DNA from: Betaproteobacteria bacterium
GTDB lineage: Bacteria > Pseudomonadota > Gammaproteobacteria > Burkholderiales > SG8-39
Reading direction: 5' to 3'
Assembly (NCBI GenBank): GCA_029858545.1
Contig: JAOUFA010000154.1
Span: forward strand, 1 to 8,335
DNA: 8,335 nt
Positions 5,457-8,335 of this stretch are shown here, in pieces. Within the stretch, counting starts at the first letter, position 1. Each line of letters starts with the position of its first letter. The position numbers and the translations under genes are program-made. The notes beneath the pieces are model-generated. The model was not told the origin of the DNA and made no database searches. It saw nothing but the letters and a program-made list of their open reading frames with translations.

Positions 5457-7235
5457 ATGAAGAACGGCAATACCCCCGGCACGCCCCATCACGACACCCC
5501 GGTGCGGGCTCCGGAGCAGAAAGAGTTCTGGGGCAGCGACGCCGTGGCCGCGATGCTCCGCGCACTCGACATCCCCTACCTCGCACTGAATCCGGGAGCG
5601 AGCTATCGCGGACTGCACGACAGTATCGTCAACTATCTCGGCAATGTCCGGCCGCAAATGCTGCTGTGCCTGCACGAGGAGTCTGCGGTAGCGATCGCGC
5701 AGGGTTATGCCAAGGCGAGCGGGCGGATAATGGGGGCGGTGGTGCACTCCAACGTGGGACTGATGCACGCCTCGATGGCGATCTTCAACGCCTGGTGCGA
5801 CCGCATGCCGATGCTCGTTCTGGGCGCCACCGGCCCCTGGGACGCGGCGCGCCGCCGGCCTTGGATCGACTGGATCCATACCGCCTCCGATCAGGGCGCC
5901 TTGGTGCGCGACTACACCAAGTGGGACAACCAACCCGGGTCGGTGCCGGCAGCCCAGGAGGCGCTGTTGCGTGGCGTGCAGATCGCGCAGACATCTCCCC
6001 GCGGTCCGGTATACGTCAACCTCGATGCCGCGTTACAGGAGGATAAGATCGGGCCGATGGCGCAGCTGCCGGATGCGGCGCGCTACCAGGCGCCTCCATC
6101 GGTCGCGCCCGAGGCAACGCTGGTCGCCGCGGCGGGAAGGTTACTGTCGAGCGCCAAGCGCCCGGTCATGCTCATCGGTCGCGTGTCGCGCAGCGAGGAG
6201 GGTTGGCGCCAGCGAGTCGCGCTCGCCGAGAAACTGCAGGCCCGCGTATTTACCGACCTCAAGGTCGGCGCGTCCTTCCCGACCGATCATCCGCTGCATG
6301 CCGCGCCACCCGCGACGTTTCTCTCGCAGGATGCGGCGACGCTGCTGCGCGAAGCCGACGTCGTGCTGTCGCTCGACTGGGTCGATCTCGCCGGCTCGCT
6401 CAAGCAGGCCTGGGGGGCGGAGCCGGTGAGCGCGCAGGTGATCCGGGTTTCGACCGACGCGCATATCCACCGCGGCTGGAGCATGGACTACCAGGGTTTG
6501 CCGCCCGCGGATGTCTACCTCCTGTGCGAGCCTGAAGCCGCAGTGCCATTGCTCATCGATGTCGTGACACCGCGGGCGGCGGGCGCCATCGTGGCGGCCC
6601 CGGCGGCCTTCGCCCCGGCTGGTGAGGCGGTGTCGATTCGCGCAATCGCCGATGCGCTGAACGCATCGAGCAGTGCTGCGGAGTTGTGCATCACCCATCT
6701 GCCGCTCGGTTGGAACGGCGCGTATCGACATTTCCACCATCCCCTCGACTACATCGGCTCGAATGGCGGGGGCGGCGTCGGGGCCGGGCCCGGTATCACG
6801 GTGGGTGCCGCGCTGGCGCTCAACGGAAGCGGGCGTTTGCCGGTGGGCATCCTGGGCGACGGCGATTTTCTGATGGGCGTCACCGCGCTGTGGACCGCGG
6901 TGCACTACGGCCTGCCGTGCCTCATCATCGTCGCGAACAATCGCTCCTTCTTCAATGATGAATTGCACCAGGAGCGCGTGGCGAAGGAACGCGCGCGACC
7001 GGTCGAGAACAAGTGGGTCGGCCAGCGCATCTCGGGCCCCGATATCGATCTCGCCATGATGGCGCGCGCGCAAGGCGCGGTGGCGATCGGGCCGGTGACC
7101 GACTCGGCAGGACTGAAGGCCGCGATCAAGCAGGGCTTGGAGGCAGCGCGAGGCGGCGCAGTATGCGTGCTCGATGTGCGTGTTGTTCCCGGGTACGACA
7201 CGAATATGAGCGGGTCGGCGGGTCAGAAGAGGTAG
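5457..7235 (+). CDS. Thiamine-diphosphate-dependent enzyme, acetolactate synthase/benzoylformate decarboxylase superfamily
   Basis: A 592-residue cytoplasmic enzyme with the three-domain plan of this superfamily. The N-terminal pyrimidine-binding domain has LNPGASYRGLHDS (44-56) and the catalytic glutamate E74 in LHEESAVAIAQGYAKASG; the middle domain is about 215-370. The C-terminal diphosphate-binding domain has GDGDF (467-471) through NN (494-495), the GDG-x(24-27)-NN motif that binds Mg2+ and ThDP. FFNDELHQ follows directly. About 22 residues rich in Pro and His precede the fold. Such enzymes decarboxylate 2-oxo acids or join or split C-C bonds next to a carbonyl. True acetolactate synthase is unlikely, since no small regulatory subunit or branched-chain gene is near. 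Co-transcription with an importer suggests it acts on the imported compound or a product of it. The substrate, and whether FAD is bound, cannot be read from sequence. Confidence 0.88.
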   Translation: MKNGNTPGTPHHDTPVRAPEQKEFWGSDAVAAMLRALDIPYLALNPGASYRGLHDSIVNYLGNVRPQMLLCLHEESAVAIAQGYAKASGRIMGAVVHSNVGLMHASMAIFNAWCDRMPMLVLGATGPWDAARRRPWIDWIHTASDQGALVRDYTKWDNQPGSVPAAQEALLRGVQIAQTSPRGPVYVNLDAALQEDKIGPMAQLPDAARYQAPPSVAPEATLVAAAGRLLSSAKRPVMLIGRVSRSEEGWRQRVALAEKLQARVFTDLKVGASFPTDHPLHAAPPATFLSQDAATLLREADVVLSLDWVDLAGSLKQAWGAEPVSAQVIRVSTDAHIHRGWSMDYQGLPPADVYLLCEPEAAVPLLIDVVTPRAAGAIVAAPAAFAPAGEAVSIRAIADALNASSSAAELCITHLPLGWNGAYRHFHHPLDYIGSNGGGGVGAGPGITVGAALALNGSGRLPVGILGDGDFLMGVTALWTAVHYGLPCLIIVANNRSFFNDELHQERVAKERARPVENKWVGQRISGPDIDLAMMARAQGAVAIGPVTDSAGLKAAIKQGLEAARGGAVCVLDVRVVPGYDTNMSGSAGQKR

Positions 7236-7265
7236 CAGATCAATCCGGGAGGCACCCGCCCGACC
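7213..7265. terminator. GC-rich hairpin at the convergent gene ends, possible terminator
   Basis: Bases 7213-7223 (GGTCGGCGGGT) pair with 7254-7265 (ACCCGCCCGACC) to give 11 base pairs with one bulged C, around a 30-base loop. It spans the last codons of the ThDP gene and most of the 37-base gap before the selU stop. There is no T-run on either side, so it is not a standard intrinsic terminator. It may still slow polymerase, protect 3' ends or separate the converging transcripts. Confidence 0.3.
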
Positions 7266-7272
7266 ACCGACT

Positions 7273-8335
7273 TTAGGCCGCCGATTCTTCCTGGCGTACG
7301 CCAATCAGGCGGCGCGCAATGCGCGCAAAGGACTCGGGTTCGGGTGAATCGACTCGCACGGTGATGGCCTGCGGCAGGCGCGCAAAATTGCGCATCGCCG
7401 AGCGTCGATAGGCCGGATCGTAATGATCGGCAAGCAGACAGCGCACGAGTTCCTCCCAGTGACCTTCCGCGGCGAGAGACTGCCAGCGGACGACGCGCTC
7501 CTGTCCGTGCAGGCTGCGCAGGCAGGCAAGTTGCGCGTCGAGCGTTGCGCGATCCTCGAAGAAGTGGCGGTACTCGTCGTTTAGCAGCGCAACGCGGGTT
7601 GCGAGTTCGGCTTCGAGCAGCACGCAATCGGCGGCGCGCATGTGTTCGATCAGTACGTCGGGGACGTGCAACTGGCCGATCTTCTTGCTCTCGCCCTCGA
7701 CGAAGACCGTCCGCGTCGCGTCGAGCGCGGCGAGGGCGGCAAGCAGCCGGCTATCGAACATCTTCTGCGAGGGCTGCGGGCGTTCGGGGAGCCCGCCCAG
7801 AACCGAGCCGCGATGCGCGGCGAGACCTTCCAGATCGAGCACCTGCGCGCCCGCCTCGGCAAGCGCGTGCAGCAAGCGGCTCTTGCCGCTGCCGGTGACG
7901 CCATGAACGACGCGAAATTCGAAGTTGGCAGGCAGTACTGCGAGTCGTTCGACGACCTGGCGCCGGTAAGCCTTATAGCCGCCTTCCAGGGTGTGCGCAT
8001 CCCAGCCGATTTCGCGCAACACATGCGCCATCGCGCCCGAACGCTTGCCCCCGCGCCAGCAATAGACGAGTGGCTTCCACGCGCGCGGCCGCTCGGCGAA
8101 TACGGTCTCGACGTGGCGTGCGATGTTGTGTGCGACCAGCGCCGCGCCGAGCCTCTTCGCCGCGAAGGGCGATACCTGCTTGTACAGGGTTCCCACCCGC
8201 GCGCGCTCCGCGTCGTCGAGTACCGGACAGTTGATCGCACCCGGAATGTGATCCTCGGCGAATTCGGAGGGCGAGCGTACGTCGACGACGGCATCGAAAG
8301 CGCCTTCCGCGAGTGAATCGACCGCGACCGAATGT
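7273..8335 (-). CDS. selU: tRNA 2-selenouridine synthase SelU/MnmH (5' end cut by window edge)
   Basis: The minus-strand frame is open from the right edge to a TAA at 7273-7275, giving 353 visible residues. E. coli SelU has about 364, so only around ten N-terminal residues are missing. The visible start is a rhodanese domain (FDAVVDVRSPSEFAEDHIPG, then NCPVLDDAERARVGTLYKQ). Its catalytic cysteine is in VYCWRGGKRSG, with the Cys codon at 8059-8061. A P-loop, GVTGSGKS, follows at 7879-7902, in the domain order typical of this family. The enzyme replaces sulfur by selenium in the wobble 2-thiouridine of certain tRNAs, using selenophosphate and passing through a geranylated intermediate. A GTG at 8194-8196 could look like a start but would cut the rhodanese domain, so it is not used. 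The gene converges on the operon and is probably transcribed separately. It implies a SelD elsewhere in the genome. Confidence 0.95.
   Translation of the reverse strand, partial: HSVAVDSLAEGAFDAVVDVRSPSEFAEDHIPGAINCPVLDDAERARVGTLYKQVSPFAAKRLGAALVAHNIARHVETVFAERPRAWKPLVYCWRGGKRSGAMAHVLREIGWDAHTLEGGYKAYRRQVVERLAVLPANFEFRVVHGVTGSGKSRLLHALAEAGAQVLDLEGLAAHRGSVLGGLPERPQPSQKMFDSRLLAALAALDATRTVFVEGESKKIGQLHVPDVLIEHMRAADCVLLEAELATRVALLNDEYRHFFEDRATLDAQLACLRSLHGQERVVRWQSLAAEGHWEELVRCLLADHYDPAYRRSAMRNFARLPQAITVRVDSPEPESFARIARRLIGVRQEESAA

Noticed and set aside
108..7235. Mobile element, phage defence or biosynthetic gene cluster
   Set aside because: No transposase, integrase, terminal repeats, nuclease or carrier-protein genes are seen. 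Base composition looks even across the window by eye, and every gene fits transport or small-molecule metabolism.
6141..7304. 387-codon minus-strand open frame overlapping the ThDP enzyme and the selU end
   Set aside because: Antisense to the cofactor-binding domains of the ThDP enzyme and overlapping the selU stop; Arg/His-rich with no recognisable domain.
7642..8316. 224-codon plus-strand open frame opposite selU
   Set aside because: The minus strand encodes a clear rhodanese plus P-loop protein here. The plus frame is its shadow.

Overview
The window is GC-rich and densely coded. Gene content, codon choice and short spacing suggest a proteobacterium, most likely a betaproteobacterium (Burkholderiales-like). 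That placement is inference; there is no rRNA or other taxonomic marker. I see no tRNA or rRNA gene, CRISPR array, insertion sequence or phage gene.

Layout. Positions 1-107 are a leader with no complete gene. Seven plus-strand genes then run to 7235: an HpaH-family hydratase (108-890), a short MetE/COG0620-type zinc protein (890-2035), a NitT/TauT-type ABC ATPase (2046-2843), a 124-base gap with an imperfect 25-base inverted repeat, a secreted substrate-binding protein (2968-3930), two different permeases (3927-4688 and 4670-5437) and a thiamine-diphosphate (ThDP) enzyme of the acetolactate synthase/benzoylformate decarboxylase superfamily (5457-7235). Apart from the 124-base gap, these genes overlap or lie within 20 bases of each other, so they probably form one operon, possibly with a second regulatory point before the binding-protein gene. 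A convergent minus-strand gene, selU/mnmH (tRNA 2-selenouridine synthase), fills 7273 to the right edge and lacks its first few codons. It is probably unrelated housekeeping.

How the genes may work together. The ABC proteins form a complete importer: binding protein, a heterodimeric membrane pore and one ATPase that must act as a homodimer. Three soluble enzymes are encoded with it. The ThDP enzyme should make or break a C-C bond next to a carbonyl. The zinc protein keeps the ligand set of cobalamin-independent methionine synthase and should act on a thiol or transfer a small group to one. The hydratase should hydrate, or otherwise act on, a 2-hydroxy-dienoate or 2-oxo-enoate. This looks like uptake and breakdown of an organic acid whose identity the sequence does not reveal. 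No ring-cleavage dioxygenase, semialdehyde dehydrogenase, decarboxylase or aldolase of the homoprotocatechuate pathway is present, so the hydratase name should not be read as proof of that pathway. This uncharacterised combination is the main point of interest.
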